Counted from the stretch's first letter, positions 44,978 to 54,757 are shown. The stretch is DNA of 64,000 bases from Capnocytophaga canimorsus (GCF_002302565.1 NZ_CP022382.1:2217001-2281000), one strand, 5' to 3'. The notes: generated by a model not told the origin, from the letters alone. Program-made: numbers and translations.

Positions 44978-45012
44978 AAAAATAACTCCTTGTTTAACAA
45001 GGAGTTATTTTT
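44978..45012. terminator. Bidirectional terminator after the tRNA cluster and bshC
   Basis: A near-perfect palindrome (AAAAATAACTCCTTGTT and its complement, 44978-44994 and 44996-45012) starts eight bases after tRNA-Leu. Its other side lies 25 bases beyond the bshC stop. T-runs are present in both directions. Confidence 0.9.
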
Positions 45013-45036
45013 TTGTAATTATTTTGAATTTTCAGA

Positions 45037-46638
45037 TTATTGATTTATAACTAAAAATCGAAAATCGAACGGATTCAGTTCTTTAATAAGCATTTCAATA
45101 AAGTCATATCCTTCTTCTTGATAGAAAAGTGAAAAATTATTGAAACGTTCCTGTAATGAGCCATTTGGAAAGAGTTCTTCTTGCAATTGAATTACTCGTC
45201 GAATCTCGTCTTCGAATTTTCTTTTTTGGGCTTTTAGTAAACGTTTCTCTAACTGATTTAGTCCTTTTAATTGTTTAATTTCTTGAGCTTTAACTGCATT
45301 TAAGAAAGTTGTGTCTGTTTTTTCTGCTAATTCATATAAATAGACAAATTGTTTTTGGAGTTGTGTTTTTTGCTTAGTAAAATCAATAGGAAATTCACTC
45401 CATTTTTTAGTTATTTTGTTTTGTAAATCATTTCTTTTTAAAAAGAAATCCTTAATTGGAATACCTAATTTATTGATTTTTTTAGTTTGTTTTTGTGTAG
45501 TTATTAGTACAGAGTTACGAAGCATCAACATCGGAAAAGAAATTTTTTCTGCCTCGAAAAAGCGTTTCAACTGTAACCAATAAGCAATTTCTCCCCCTCC
45601 ACCGATATAACACAAATTGGGCAGTATTACTTCTTGATAAAGCGGACGCATAATTACGTTGGGAGAGAATCGTTCAGGGAATTCTTGTAATTCTTTCCTG
45701 ATTTCCAGCTCTGTAAATTGTAAGTTAGTGTTTAAAACTTCAAAGTGCTTTTCATTATTTACGATTCGGTTTCTTCCATTGGGGGTTAAATAAAACAAGT
45801 TGATTTCTCGTGGATTAACTTGTATAGGGTAAGAGGAGTTAATATTTTGTATTTCTTGAACGCTTTGACTTACATTTTTTTGAGCTGTTTTCTCAAAAAG
45901 CTCACGTTCCATATAAGGTGCAAATAAATTTTTTAACTCCGAGCAATTGCCGTCAACCACCACCAGTCCATACGTTTTGAAAAGAGAATTTACTAAAAAT
46001 CGGGTAGCTAAAGCCAATGAAGAATGTTCTAAATAACTTTTTTTGAATAAGCTATTCAGCTCTTCGGCGTATTTACCTAAACCGAACTCTTGTTTTAAAA
46101 CAGAGTAAACTTTTTCTAGGGATTGTGTGTTGAAATTCCCTGTCATTCCCGTTTGTTTACTATTCCAAACGATTTTTTTATTTTCCAAATGAAAATGATT
46201 TATTTCTTCAAAATCGTGGTCTTCTGTTGCTTCCCAATAAACGGGTACAAAGTGATAATCAGGATAAGTTTGTGAGAGAAGTTTAGCCGTGTTAATGGTA
46301 GATATTATCTTGTAAATGAAGTACAAAGGACCTGTGAAAAGGCTTAATTGATGTCCTGTAGTAACGGTAAAAGTGTTGCTTTTTGCTAAAAGATTTATAT
46401 TTTCGAGTACTTCATTTGAGGTCGGAATACCTTGATATTGCTTTTCTAAGGCGCTAACCAAAACTTTACGATGTTCGTTTGAATAATTTTCGTGTTTTTC
46501 TTTGATTTGACTTTTAAAATTGTCTAAGGTAGGGAAACGATGATATAAATTTCTCAATGTTTTCTTTTCCAATATGTAATCAGAAATAAATGACGAAAAA
46601 AAGCGAATTTCTTCAAAAGGGATATGAGTTGTGGTCAT
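45037..46638 (-). CDS. bshC: Bacillithiol biosynthesis cysteine-adding enzyme BshC
   Basis: BshC joins cysteine to glucosaminyl-malate to form bacillithiol, a low-molecular-weight thiol of Firmicutes and many Bacteroidota. The 533-residue length is usual. Family features include TTGHQLSLFTGPLYFIYKI (about residues 94-112), PVYWEATEDHDFEEIN, YIGGGGEIAYWLQLK and a C-terminal coiled coil. bshA and bshB are not in this window. The start at 46638 is the only good ATG. Confidence 0.93.
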   Translation of the reverse strand: MTTTHIPFEEIRFFSSFISDYILEKKTLRNLYHRFPTLDNFKSQIKEKHENYSNEHRKVLVSALEKQYQGIPTSNEVLENINLLAKSNTFTVTTGHQLSLFTGPLYFIYKIISTINTAKLLSQTYPDYHFVPVYWEATEDHDFEEINHFHLENKKIVWNSKQTGMTGNFNTQSLEKVYSVLKQEFGLGKYAEELNSLFKKSYLEHSSLALATRFLVNSLFKTYGLVVVDGNCSELKNLFAPYMERELFEKTAQKNVSQSVQEIQNINSSYPIQVNPREINLFYLTPNGRNRIVNNEKHFEVLNTNLQFTELEIRKELQEFPERFSPNVIMRPLYQEVILPNLCYIGGGGEIAYWLQLKRFFEAEKISFPMLMLRNSVLITTQKQTKKINKLGIPIKDFFLKRNDLQNKITKKWSEFPIDFTKQKTQLQKQFVYLYELAEKTDTTFLNAVKAQEIKQLKGLNQLEKRLLKAQKRKFEDEIRRVIQLQEELFPNGSLQERFNNFSLFYQEEGYDFIEMLIKELNPFDFRFLVINQ

Positions 46639-46900
46639 AATAAATCGGCTACTTTTTTGATGACGCCAAAAGTATTAAATAAAAAACAAAATAAAAACAT
46701 TTCAGAAGTGGTTTCCTGAATGTTAAAAAACAAATTTATTGTTTTAAAAATTTTGCCAGATATAAAAAAAGTTGTAATATTGCCCACCTTTTGTAGGCAG
46801 TAAAGAGCAAGAAAGGATTTATAACTAATGTAAAATCTTCTGGATGAAACTTTGCTAAGCTCTTGGGTTTCAGAAAGAATACAAATTTAATAATCAGCAA

Positions 46901-48658
46901 ATGGCTGAACAAAAACAAGTTACTCCTGAGGAGTTTTTAAAAGAATTTAACTGGAGTCGATATCAGGAAGGTATTGACCAAGTAGAAGAAGAGAAACTTA
47001 AAGAATTTGAACAATTAGTTGAGACTAACTTTGTTGACACACAAGACAATGAAGTGGTTGAAGGTGTAGTGGTTCACATTACTGACAGAGAGGCGATTAT
47101 CGATATCAATGCTAAGTCAGAAGGGGTTATTTCTCTTAACGAGTTCCGTTACAACCCAAATTTAAAAGTTGGGGATAAAGTAGAGGTATTAATTGATGTT
47201 CGTGAAGATAGAACAGGTCAGTTGGTACTATCTCATCGTAAGGCTCGTACTATAAAAGCGTGGGATCGTGTAAATGCGGCTCACGAAAATGGCGAAATTG
47301 TAAATGGTTTCGTGAAATGCAGAACCAAAGGAGGTATGATTGTTGATGTATTCGGTATTGAAGCATTCTTGCCAGGTTCTCAAATTGATGTTAAGCCTAT
47401 TCGCGACTACGATCAATTTGTGAATAAAACTATGGAATTCAAAGTGGTTAAAATCAATCACGAATTCAAAAATGTGGTGGTATCTCACAAAGCGCTTATT
47501 GAGGCGGATATTGAAGAGCAGAAAAAAGAAATCATCGGACAGCTTGAAAAAGGTCAAGTATTGGAAGGTGTGGTTAAAAACATTACTTCATACGGAGTAT
47601 TCATTGATTTAGGAGGTGTGGACGGACTTATCCACATCACTGATCTTTCTTGGTCAAGAATCAATCATCCGAGCGAAGTGGTAGAATTAGATCAAAAATT
47701 GAACGTGGTTATCCTTGATTTCGATGATAATAAATCGCGTATCCAATTAGGATTGAAACAATTACAAAAACATCCTTGGGAAGCTTTAAGCGCTGAATTG
47801 AATGTTGGTGATAAAGTAAAAGGAAAAGTAGTTGTAATTGCAGACTATGGTGCGTTCATTGAAGTAGCTGAAGGAGTTGAAGGATTGATTCACGTTTCAG
47901 AAATGTCTTGGAGTACACACTTGCGTTCAGCTCAAGATTTCGTAAATATTGGAGATGAAGTTGAGGCGGTTATTCTTACTTTAGATAGAGAAGAGCGTAA
48001 AATGTCTTTAGGAATCAAACAATTAACGCCAGATCCTTGGACAGATATTACTGCAAAATATCCAGTAGGTTCAAAACACGTAGGTGTAGTTCGTAACTTT
48101 ACTAACTTCGGAGTGTTTGTTGAGCTAGAAGAAGGTATTGATGGACTTATCTATATCTCTGACCTGTCTTGGACTAAGAAAATCAAACATCCGTCTGAGT
48201 TTGTAAGCGTAGGCGACAAGTTAGATGTTGTTGTTTTAGAGTTAGATGTTGAATCACGTAAGTTGTCATTAGGTCATAAGCAAACTACTGAAAATCCTTG
48301 GGATAAGTATGAAGATGCTTTTGCCGTAGGAACTATTCATTCAGGAGAAATCTCTAAAATGGTGGATAAAGGGGCAACTGTTGAGTTCAACGAAGATGTA
48401 ATAGCTTTTGTTCCTACACGTCACTTAGAGAAAGAAGACGGTAAAAAATTAGGTAAAGGAGATACTGCTGAATTTAAAATTATCGAATTCAACAAAGAAT
48501 TTAAGCGTGTGGTAGCTTCTCATACAGCAATTTTCAGAGAAGAAGAAGAGAAAATTGTAAAAGAAGCAACTGCTTCAAATTCAACGGTTGAAAAATCAAC
48601 TTTAGGAGATTTGGACATTCTTCAAGAGTTGAAAGATAAAATGGAAAAAGGGAAGTAA
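46901..48658 (+). CDS. rpsA: 30S ribosomal protein S1
   Basis: The 585-residue protein holds six S1 RNA-binding repeats, beginning near residues 52, 138, 223, 308, 395 and 480 (for example EGVVKNITSYGVFIDLGGVDGLIHITDLSW, split). An acidic N-terminal segment precedes them. S1 helps mRNA bind the 30S subunit. A leader of roughly 115 bases follows a weak -7 box (TAATATTG, about 46775). Its only visible structure is a 6-bp pairing of AAGAGC with GCTCTT, so autoregulation is possible but not shown. Confidence 0.96.
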   Translation: MAEQKQVTPEEFLKEFNWSRYQEGIDQVEEEKLKEFEQLVETNFVDTQDNEVVEGVVVHITDREAIIDINAKSEGVISLNEFRYNPNLKVGDKVEVLIDVREDRTGQLVLSHRKARTIKAWDRVNAAHENGEIVNGFVKCRTKGGMIVDVFGIEAFLPGSQIDVKPIRDYDQFVNKTMEFKVVKINHEFKNVVVSHKALIEADIEEQKKEIIGQLEKGQVLEGVVKNITSYGVFIDLGGVDGLIHITDLSWSRINHPSEVVELDQKLNVVILDFDDNKSRIQLGLKQLQKHPWEALSAELNVGDKVKGKVVVIADYGAFIEVAEGVEGLIHVSEMSWSTHLRSAQDFVNIGDEVEAVILTLDREERKMSLGIKQLTPDPWTDITAKYPVGSKHVGVVRNFTNFGVFVELEEGIDGLIYISDLSWTKKIKHPSEFVSVGDKLDVVVLELDVESRKLSLGHKQTTENPWDKYEDAFAVGTIHSGEISKMVDKGATVEFNEDVIAFVPTRHLEKEDGKKLGKGDTAEFKIIEFNKEFKRVVASHTAIFREEEEKIVKEATASNSTVEKSTLGDLDILQELKDKMEKGK

Positions 48659-48694
48659 TTTAGTTTTTTTCATAATTTTTTGTTTTAATGAGAA

Positions 48695-48726
48695 AAGGCT
48701 GTCGCTGGGAAGCAACGGCCTTTTTG
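48695..48726 (+). terminator. Terminator after rpsA
   Basis: Twelve-bp imperfect arms (AAGGCTGTCGCT at 48695-48706 and AGCAACGGCCTT at 48711-48722) are followed by TTTTT-type sequence. Confidence 0.75.
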
Positions 48727-48740
48727 CCTTTTTATGTATA

Positions 48741-49217
48741 ATGATGAAATATACTCGATTAACAAAACAACAACTTGAGGCGCTGCACCACGATTTTGCT
48801 CGTTTTTTAGCCGCACAGCAAATCACAGCTGAAGAATGGCAACAAATAAAAGAACAAAAGCCAGAAGTAGCTGAACAGGAGTTAGATATATTTAGTGATT
48901 TGGTTTGGGAGAGAAGTCTTCAAAAGGTAAAATTTCTTGAAAAAATAGAACCTCAGTCCATTTTTTGTTTTGAGGTAGAACAAACGCAAATTCAGATGCT
49001 ATCGGTTAGGGTGATAAACCCAGAGGTTGATTTAACCACCTTAGAAGGAATGCTGTGGCTAACACGTCATTTTAATGATGAATCAGTCCAAATGTATCAA
49101 GGCAATAAGGCTTTTTCGCAGGAGCGTAATATGGAGATTTTTGAGCTCATTTTACAAGGAGCGGTTATTTGTGAAGGAGATTTGTTCCGAAGTCTTTCCC
49201 AGATGTTGAAACAATAG
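48741..49217 (+). CDS. DUF6495 family protein
   Basis: The 158-residue soluble protein begins MMKYTRLTKQQLEALHHDF. The segments FARFLAAQQITAEEWQQIK, QELDIFSDLVWE and NPEVDLTTLEGMLWL are typical of DUF6495 in flavobacteria. The function is unknown. Two adjacent ATG codons (48741, 48744) leave the exact start open; the second fits the family. It lies after the rpsA terminator. Confidence 0.8.
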   Translation: MMKYTRLTKQQLEALHHDFARFLAAQQITAEEWQQIKEQKPEVAEQELDIFSDLVWERSLQKVKFLEKIEPQSIFCFEVEQTQIQMLSVRVINPEVDLTTLEGMLWLTRHFNDESVQMYQGNKAFSQERNMEIFELILQGAVICEGDLFRSLSQMLKQ

Positions 49218-49286
49218 CTTAAAATTTGTAAAAACGGCAGAATGTACGTGATTTTTCACTACCTTTGGTCGCTTAAAAATGAAAAT

Positions 49287-50105
49287 ATGTCAGTAGCAAA
49301 AAAAGAATATAAAAGGGTGACTACTAATTCATTGGTTACAATGAAGGCAAGTGGTGAAAAAATTTCGATGCTTACCGCTTACGATTATACTTTGGCAAAA
49401 ATTATTGATGCCGCTGGAATAGATGTTATTTTGGTAGGCGATTCAGCGAGTAACGTTATGGCAGGGCACGAAACTACCTTACCCATCACCTTGGAACAAA
49501 TGATTTATCACGCAGCTTCAGTGGTACGTGCGGCTTCAAGGGCGCTGGTGGTAGTAGATTTACCCTTCGGAACTTATCAATCCGATTCGAAACAAGCACT
49601 TCGTTCCGCCATCCGAATTATGAAAGAAAGTGGTGGACACGCTCTTAAACTTGAAGGTGGAAAAGAAATAAAAGATAGCGTAAAAAGAATAATCAAAGCG
49701 GGAATTCCAGTAATGGGGCATTTGGGGCTCACTCCGCAATCTATTTATAAGTTTGGTACCTACACGGTTCGAGCTAAAGAAGAAGCAGAGGCTCAGAAAC
49801 TTAAAGAGGACGCTCTTCTGTTACAAAAATTGGGATGTTTTGCTATTGTTTTGGAAAAGGTACCTGCAAAATTAGCTCAAGAAGTAGCCGAAAGTCTTAC
49901 CATTCCTGTAATTGGAATTGGTGCGGGTAGTGGCGTGGACGGACAAGTATTGGTACTTCACGATATGCTCGGAATGACCCACGAATTTCATCCGCGTTTT
50001 TTGAGACGTTATGCCAATTTGTATGAGGAAATTACCTCTTCGGTATCACGCTATGTAGAGGATGTTAAAAACGTAGATTTCCCAAGTAAGGAAGAATCAT
50101 ATTAA
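49287..50105 (+). CDS. panB: 3-methyl-2-oxobutanoate hydroxymethyltransferase PanB
   Basis: PanB adds a hydroxymethyl group to 2-ketoisovalerate, the first step of pantothenate synthesis. I chose the ATG at 49287 ([13 protein letters not shown]), giving 272 residues; the earlier frame start at 49242 lies ahead of a -7 box TACCTTTG at 49260-49267. Motifs include [50 protein letters not shown] and [20 protein letters not shown]. Its substrate comes from the ilv pathway encoded at 22-29 kb. Confidence 0.95.
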   Translation: MSVAKKEYKRVTTNSLVTMKASGEKISMLTAYDYTLAKIIDAAGIDVILVGDSASNVMAGHETTLPITLEQMIYHAASVVRAASRALVVVDLPFGTYQSDSKQALRSAIRIMKESGGHALKLEGGKEIKDSVKRIIKAGIPVMGHLGLTPQSIYKFGTYTVRAKEEAEAQKLKEDALLLQKLGCFAIVLEKVPAKLAQEVAESLTIPVIGIGAGSGVDGQVLVLHDMLGMTHEFHPRFLRRYANLYEEITSSVSRYVEDVKNVDFPSKEESY

Positions 50106-50114
50106 AATTATCAT

Positions 50115-50153
50115 AGTTTCAGATTAGGTCTTTTCCTAATTTGAAACTTTTTT
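50115..50153 (+). terminator. Terminator after panB
   Basis: Fourteen-bp arms (AGTTTCAGATTAGG at 50115-50128 and its near-complement at 50135-50148, one G-T pair) are followed by TTTTT. It starts nine bases after the stop. Confidence 0.85.
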
Positions 50154-50170
50154 AACACTCAACAAAGAGA

Positions 50171-50941
50171 ATGTTTCGACATCAGGGAAAGAACAGAACT
50201 GCAAAGAACAATTTACAAATTGCTGTGGTATTGTCGTTTGTAGCGGGGATTGTCAACGTTGTTGGCTTTTTGTTCTTAGGGAAGTTGACAACCAATGTAA
50301 CTGGACATTTTGCCCTCTTTGTTTATGATGTTTCCATTATGGAATTTTGGAAAGGGACTATTTATTTCTTATACATCTTTTCTTTTTTAATAGGTTCTTT
50401 TACTTCTGGGTGGTTGATAGAAACAGCAAATTATTACCAAAAGCATAATATTTTTGTTGCTCCTACCTTAGTGGAGTGTTTTGTGTTATTTAGTGCTTTG
50501 ATAGTTAATGTTTTAATTTCAGATTTTCCTATAAATATCACGGCCTGTATGTTACTTTTTGCTATGGGAGTACAAAATTCTTTTGTAACTAAAATTTCTA
50601 ATTCTGTGGTAAGAACTACGCATCTTACGGGACTTTTTACCGATTTAGGTATTGAACTTTCTCAGTGGATTTATTTGAAAAAGACGGATTTAAAAAATCA
50701 GCTTAAAGAAGTAAAGTCAAGGATAAAATTACGTTTATTCATCATCGCTTTCTTCTTTTTAGGCGGACTTAGTGGTGGTTTTTTCTTCATAAAGATGCAG
50801 ATGCAGTTAAAAACGTTACTTATTCCTATTTTGGTTTTGCTTTTAGGATTGTTTTATGATGATTTCCGTTTTGTATATCTGACTAAAAAAAGAAAATATG
50901 AAAATAAAGTCAAGTACAGAAAATCTGCAGGTGCTGTATGA
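50171..50941 (+). CDS. YoaK/DUF1275-type membrane protein
   Basis: The 256-residue protein has about six membrane helices. The DUF1275 signature is visible: LSFVAGIVNVVGFLFLG followed by TTNVTGHFALF (about residues 19-48), then MGVQNSFVTKISNSVVRTTHLTGLFTDLGIELS (split, about 137-170). The function of the family is unknown; a transporter has been suggested. Its 3' end overlaps the start of the pseudouridine synthase gene by 44 bases. Confidence 0.85.
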   Translation: MFRHQGKNRTAKNNLQIAVVLSFVAGIVNVVGFLFLGKLTTNVTGHFALFVYDVSIMEFWKGTIYFLYIFSFLIGSFTSGWLIETANYYQKHNIFVAPTLVECFVLFSALIVNVLISDFPINITACMLLFAMGVQNSFVTKISNSVVRTTHLTGLFTDLGIELSQWIYLKKTDLKNQLKEVKSRIKLRLFIIAFFFLGGLSGGFFFIKMQMQLKTLLIPILVLLLGLFYDDFRFVYLTKKRKYENKVKYRKSAGAV

Positions 50942-51614
50942 AGATAATCATTTGATAGTTATTAACAAACGTGCCGGAGATATTGTTCAAGGAGATAAAA
51001 CTGGCGATATGCCCTTAAGTGAAATAGTCAAGCAATATCTCAAAGAGAAATATCATAAATCTGGTGAAGTTTTTTTGGGAGTAGTACATCGTTTAGACCG
51101 CCCAACCACTGGAATAGTGGTTTTCGCCAAGACCTCTAAAGCACTTTCTCGGCTTAATATGCTTTTTTCTGAAAAAGAATCGGTTACCAAAACCTATTGG
51201 GCAATGACCGATAGGGTTCCTATGCCTACAGAAGGAGAATTGCAACACTGGATGACCCGAAACACCGAAAAAAATAAATCGACAGCACACAAAAAGGAGA
51301 TAAAAAATAGTAAAAGAGCATTGCTAAAATATCGGTTGTTGCTAAAGATGAATAATTATCATTTGATTGAAATTCAGTTGATGACAGGTAGGCATCATCA
51401 AATTCGGGCACAATTGGCTGCAGAAGGGTGTACCATTAAAGGTGATTTGAAATATGGCGCTAAGCGCTCTAATTCTGATGGAAGTATTCATTTACACGCT
51501 CGGAAGTTGTCTTTTATTCATCCAGTAAAAAAGGAACGCATTGAAATTCAGGCGCCTATTCCTAATGATGTTTTGTGGCAATCCACGTATAACCAGTTAA
51601 ATGGTGAACTATAA
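50898..51614 (+). CDS. RluA-family pseudouridine synthase
   Basis: The 238-residue protein has the RluA catalytic motif GVVHRLDRPTTGIVVFAKT (Asp near residue 64) and the C-terminal GRHHQIRAQLAAEG. It lacks an S4 domain, so it is the short form. The target uridine in rRNA or tRNA cannot be assigned. It overlaps the YoaK-like gene by 44 bases, which implies cotranscription. Confidence 0.9.
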   Translation: MKIKSSTENLQVLYEDNHLIVINKRAGDIVQGDKTGDMPLSEIVKQYLKEKYHKSGEVFLGVVHRLDRPTTGIVVFAKTSKALSRLNMLFSEKESVTKTYWAMTDRVPMPTEGELQHWMTRNTEKNKSTAHKKEIKNSKRALLKYRLLLKMNNYHLIEIQLMTGRHHQIRAQLAAEGCTIKGDLKYGAKRSNSDGSIHLHARKLSFIHPVKKERIEIQAPIPNDVLWQSTYNQLNGEL

Positions 51615-51749
51615 TAAAAGGAGTAAAGACCAGCGTATCTTGTTATTTTTTACCTAAAATTGCTAAAATGTTTGTCAGATAAATTTTAAAAGGCTACATT
51701 CGTAGATATTATTTTCGTATTGTTTTCAAATGTTGATAGAAAATTGAAA

Positions 51750-51881
51750 ATGATAAGAAAAATATCTTTATTATTTGTAATGCTGGTCGTATTATTTACT
51801 CAGTACCAAACAAGAAGCCTTCGAAATAGGGGAATTCAGGAACGTACTGATGGTATGCTTGAAGGAGGGCTAACCCCTTAG
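51750..51881 (+). CDS. Small secreted-peptide-like ORF, 43 aa, possible remnant
   Basis: An ATG at 51750 opens a 43-codon frame that looks like a signal peptide (MIRKISLLFVMLVVLFTQ) followed by a short polar tail ending GMLEGGLTP. It stops at TAG (51879-51881). The same frame continues for eight more codons (ADDIASVY) to a TAA at 51906-51908. It could be a small exported peptide, or the decayed start of a longer gene. I do not recognise it. Confidence 0.35.
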   Translation: MIRKISLLFVMLVVLFTQYQTRSLRNRGIQERTDGMLEGGLTP

Positions 51882-51919
51882 GCAGATGATATCGCTAGTG
51901 TTTATTAAACTCAGGTAAA

Positions 51920-52825
51920 ATGATAGTCCGTTCATTTATAAATTATTTGTTGATTGAAAAGAAATATTCTCAGCACACGGCGATTGCCTATGAGAAAGAC
52001 ATACGCGCTTTTGAGGAATATTTGTACCAGGGAGTTTTTAGAGAAGAAGGGCTACTTTTGGTAAAAACACAACAGATTAAGTCGTGGATTGCTTTTCTTT
52101 CGCAACAACATATCAATTTTAAAACAATCAACAGAAAACTTTCTGCGTTAAAAACCTTTTATGGGTATTTGCAGAAATCGGAACAAATTACAGAAAATCC
52201 GTTTCGTAAAATAGTGGCTTTAAAAACACAGAAAAACGTTAAGCTCCCTTTCACTAAGGAAGAAATACAAGAAGTGTTGTCTCAATTTGAAGAAGATGAT
52301 GATTTTGAAGCTGTACGTAACAGAGCCATCATTGAGCTTTTTTATGGCACAGGAATTCGTCGGTCAGAACTTATGCAGTTAAAGTTACAAGATGTTGATT
52401 TTCTAAATCGACAATTAAAAGTATTAGGTAAACGCAATAAAGAACGTATTTTACCGATGCTTCCGCAAGTAATTGATGCACTAAAAAAATATTTAGTAAA
52501 AAGGCAGCAAATTGTTAAAACAAATGATATTGAATATTTATTTTTAGTTAAAAGTGGAGAGAAAATATATCCTTCGCTTGTATATAAGATAATAAATACG
52601 TACTTTAGTGCTGTAACAACTCGTGTTGATAAAAGTCCGCATATTTTACGCCATTCATTTGCCACTCATATGCTTGATGAGGGAGCTGACTTGAACACGG
52701 TTAAAGAATTTTTGGGGCATTCTAGTTTAGCGGCAACTCAGGTTTACACCCATAGTAGTTTAAAGCAACTAAAACAACAATATGCAATGGCTCACCCCAG
52801 AGCTAATAAAACAGATGATTTATAA
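51920..52825 (+). CDS. xerC: Site-specific tyrosine recombinase, XerC/XerD type
   Basis: The 301-residue enzyme has an N-terminal SAM-like core-binding domain (about residues 1-90) and a catalytic domain. The active-site residues are visible: Arg in GTGIRRSEL, Lys near VLGKRNKERILP, His/Arg in HILRHSFATHML, His in FLGHSSLAATQ and the nucleophile Tyr in VYTHSS. The length and the housekeeping context before hpf fit the chromosome-dimer recombinase rather than a mobile element. XerC versus XerD cannot be decided here. Confidence 0.88.
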   Translation: MIVRSFINYLLIEKKYSQHTAIAYEKDIRAFEEYLYQGVFREEGLLLVKTQQIKSWIAFLSQQHINFKTINRKLSALKTFYGYLQKSEQITENPFRKIVALKTQKNVKLPFTKEEIQEVLSQFEEDDDFEAVRNRAIIELFYGTGIRRSELMQLKLQDVDFLNRQLKVLGKRNKERILPMLPQVIDALKKYLVKRQQIVKTNDIEYLFLVKSGEKIYPSLVYKIINTYFSAVTTRVDKSPHILRHSFATHMLDEGADLNTVKEFLGHSSLAATQVYTHSSLKQLKQQYAMAHPRANKTDDL

Positions 52826-52855
52826 ATTATTGTTTAATATATAAAAGATTAGATT

Positions 52856-53146
52856 ATGAAAGTTCACGTACACCCCGTTGATTTTACAGTAGATCAAAAA
52901 TTAGTAGATTTTATTCAGAAGAAATTAGACAAGTTGGATAATTTTTATGACCGCATCATTGAAGCCGATGTACACTTAAAGTTAGAAAACACTAGCGCTA
53001 AAGAAAATAAAATAGTTGAAATAAAGATTCACGTGCCTGGTGAGGTGCTGGTAGTCAAAAAACAATATAAAACTTTTGAAGAAGGGATTGATTCTTCAAT
53101 TACTCCTTTAGAGCGTATGTTACTTAAGTATAAAGATAAGAAATAA
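52856..53146 (+). CDS. hpf: Ribosome hibernation-promoting factor, HPF/RaiA type
   Basis: The 96-residue protein has the single beta-alpha-beta domain of short HPF/YfiA proteins (MKVHVHPVDFTVDQKLVDF; KLENTSAKENKIVEIKIHVPG). These bind the 30S A/P sites in stationary phase. It lacks the long C-terminal dimerisation domain. It follows the recombinase gene by 30 bases, a common order in flavobacteria. Confidence 0.9.
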   Translation: MKVHVHPVDFTVDQKLVDFIQKKLDKLDNFYDRIIEADVHLKLENTSAKENKIVEIKIHVPGEVLVVKKQYKTFEEGIDSSITPLERMLLKYKDKK

Positions 53147-53240
53147 GTTAATTAAATGCAAAAAATTTTGAGGATAAAGTGTTTTTTTATACATTAGCCC
53201 CAGTTTTAACAGAAAAAGAGTAAATTAAAAAAGGAAACGT

Positions 53241-54419
53241 ATGAAAAAACACTTTTTAGCCCTAGTGGCAATTACCGCTTTTGGAGTAACTCAAGCACAA
53301 GAATACAACAAATGGACAGTAGAGTTAGGAGGCGGAGTAAACAAGCCTGTTGCCGAGATGTCAGCAGGATACGCTACATCAACGCCAAGTTTTTGGACTG
53401 CTGACTTGGGCGTTCGTTATATGTTCAATAATAAGTTTGGTCTTCGTTTAGGAGGAGGTTATGATAATTTCCAAGGAGGTGACAATAGCCGTAAGTTTGA
53501 TTCTAATCTTTGGAACATCAATTTACAAGCTGTTGCTAACATAGGACGTGCTTTAAGCTTTGAAACTTGGACAAGTGATTTAGGATTGTTAGCTCACGCA
53601 GGTGTTGGGTATGGTCAATTAAGAAGCGATGCTTTTTCAAGTGCTGATCAAGTGGCTTTTGGAGTGGCAGGATTGACTCCTCAATTGCGTATCTCTAACC
53701 GAGTAACCTTGTTTGGTGATGCTTCTGTGTATTTGAATGCAAGACAACAAAATACTTTTGATGGTTTTTCAAGAACATCTCGAAGAGGTATTCAAGGAGT
53801 TAAGTTTACTGGAACAATCGGTTTGAGCATCGCTCTTGGTAAGCACGGTAAACACGCTGATTGGTATTCGGAAGAGAGCAAAGTGAAAGATATCCAAGAA
53901 CAAATTGCTGGTATTGAGAATAACTTATCAGACTTGAAAGATCAAGTTGCTGCTAAACAAAACAAAATGAACGATGCTAATGGAAATAATGTTCCTGATG
54001 AAATCGAAAACTACTTGAATGATAACTTTGCTAAGAATGGACAGGTTTCTACTGCGATGACATCGAAAGACATTGCTAGTGATTTGATTAAAAAGGGTTA
54101 CATTAGTGTTTATTTTGATTTTAATTCATCTCAACCTCAAATTTCTTCTACTTGGGCGGCTGATTTTATCTCTAAATATTTGACAGAGAATAAAGGTGCA
54201 TCTGTACACATTGTAGGATATGCTGATGAATTAGGAGGAGTAAACTATAATCAATCGCTTTCATTGAGTAGAGCAGAAGCAGTTAAACGCTTGTTAATTG
54301 ATACAGGAATTGATGCCTCTAGAATTACTACTGAAGGTAGAGGAGAGGATACTTCTGTAAACAAGAAATCTCCAAGAGCACGTCAAATTGCACGTAGAGC
54401 TACTTTTGAATTGAAATAG
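53241..54419 (+). CDS. OmpA family outer-membrane protein
   Basis: The 392-residue protein has a signal peptide (MKKHFLALVAITAFGVTQAQ) and an N-terminal eight-strand-type barrel (about residues 22-200). A helical linker follows (IAGIENNLSDLKDQVAAKQ), then a short Ca-type NDANGNNVPDEIENYL and a C-terminal OmpA domain (about 285-392) with the peptidoglycan-binding pattern SRAEAVKRLL...RITTEGRGE. It links the outer membrane to the cell wall and is probably abundant. A terminator follows. Confidence 0.93.
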   Translation: MKKHFLALVAITAFGVTQAQEYNKWTVELGGGVNKPVAEMSAGYATSTPSFWTADLGVRYMFNNKFGLRLGGGYDNFQGGDNSRKFDSNLWNINLQAVANIGRALSFETWTSDLGLLAHAGVGYGQLRSDAFSSADQVAFGVAGLTPQLRISNRVTLFGDASVYLNARQQNTFDGFSRTSRRGIQGVKFTGTIGLSIALGKHGKHADWYSEESKVKDIQEQIAGIENNLSDLKDQVAAKQNKMNDANGNNVPDEIENYLNDNFAKNGQVSTAMTSKDIASDLIKKGYISVYFDFNSSQPQISSTWAADFISKYLTENKGASVHIVGYADELGGVNYNQSLSLSRAEAVKRLLIDTGIDASRITTEGRGEDTSVNKKSPRARQIARRATFELK

Positions 54420-54441
54420 TTTTTTAGAAAAACATAGCACT

Positions 54442-54478
54442 AAAAAGGAGGGTTGTTTTCTGATAACTCTCCTTTTTT
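54442..54478 (+). terminator. Terminator after the OmpA gene
   Basis: Thirteen-bp arms with one G-T pair (AAAAAGGAGGGTT at 54442-54454 and AACTCTCCTTTTT at 54465-54477) end in a T-run. It starts 23 bases after the stop. Confidence 0.85.
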
Positions 54479-54757
54479 CATAGATGATAAATAGCATTAT
54501 AAAAATTGGCTGTAAAAATTTTGTAATGATATTTTGATTTAATAATTAAACATTAAGGATATCGTATTTATTACATCTTATAAAACATAGAAACAGACAA
54601 AGATTTTGCATTAAAGAATAATACTAAAAATGGTTTTATAATCTAAATTTGTTAATAAAATAGTTAAAATTCTTTTCGTTTTCTTTATTATTGGTTAATC
54701 TTAGTGATGATTTGAAGAAAATCATATATATTTGCAGAAAAATAAAAAATATTAAAT
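54479..54757. other. AT-rich intergenic region with a -7 box
   Basis: This 279-base stretch is very AT-rich and has no open frame of note. A perfect -7 box TATATTTG at 54727-54734 lies 24 bases before the lipocalin-like gene. I find no TTG at the ideal distance. Confidence 0.5.

Noticed and set aside
44761..45000. 79-codon minus-strand open frame
   Set aside because: It is the reverse complement of tRNA-Lys copy 2 and tRNA-Leu.
46783..46900. Structured autoregulatory leader of rpsA
   Set aside because: Only one 6-bp pairing with a long loop is visible, too weak to call an RNA element.
51920..52825. Tyrosine recombinase as integrase of a mobile element
   Set aside because: There are no attachment-site repeats, tRNA junction or cargo genes, and the neighbours are housekeeping genes.
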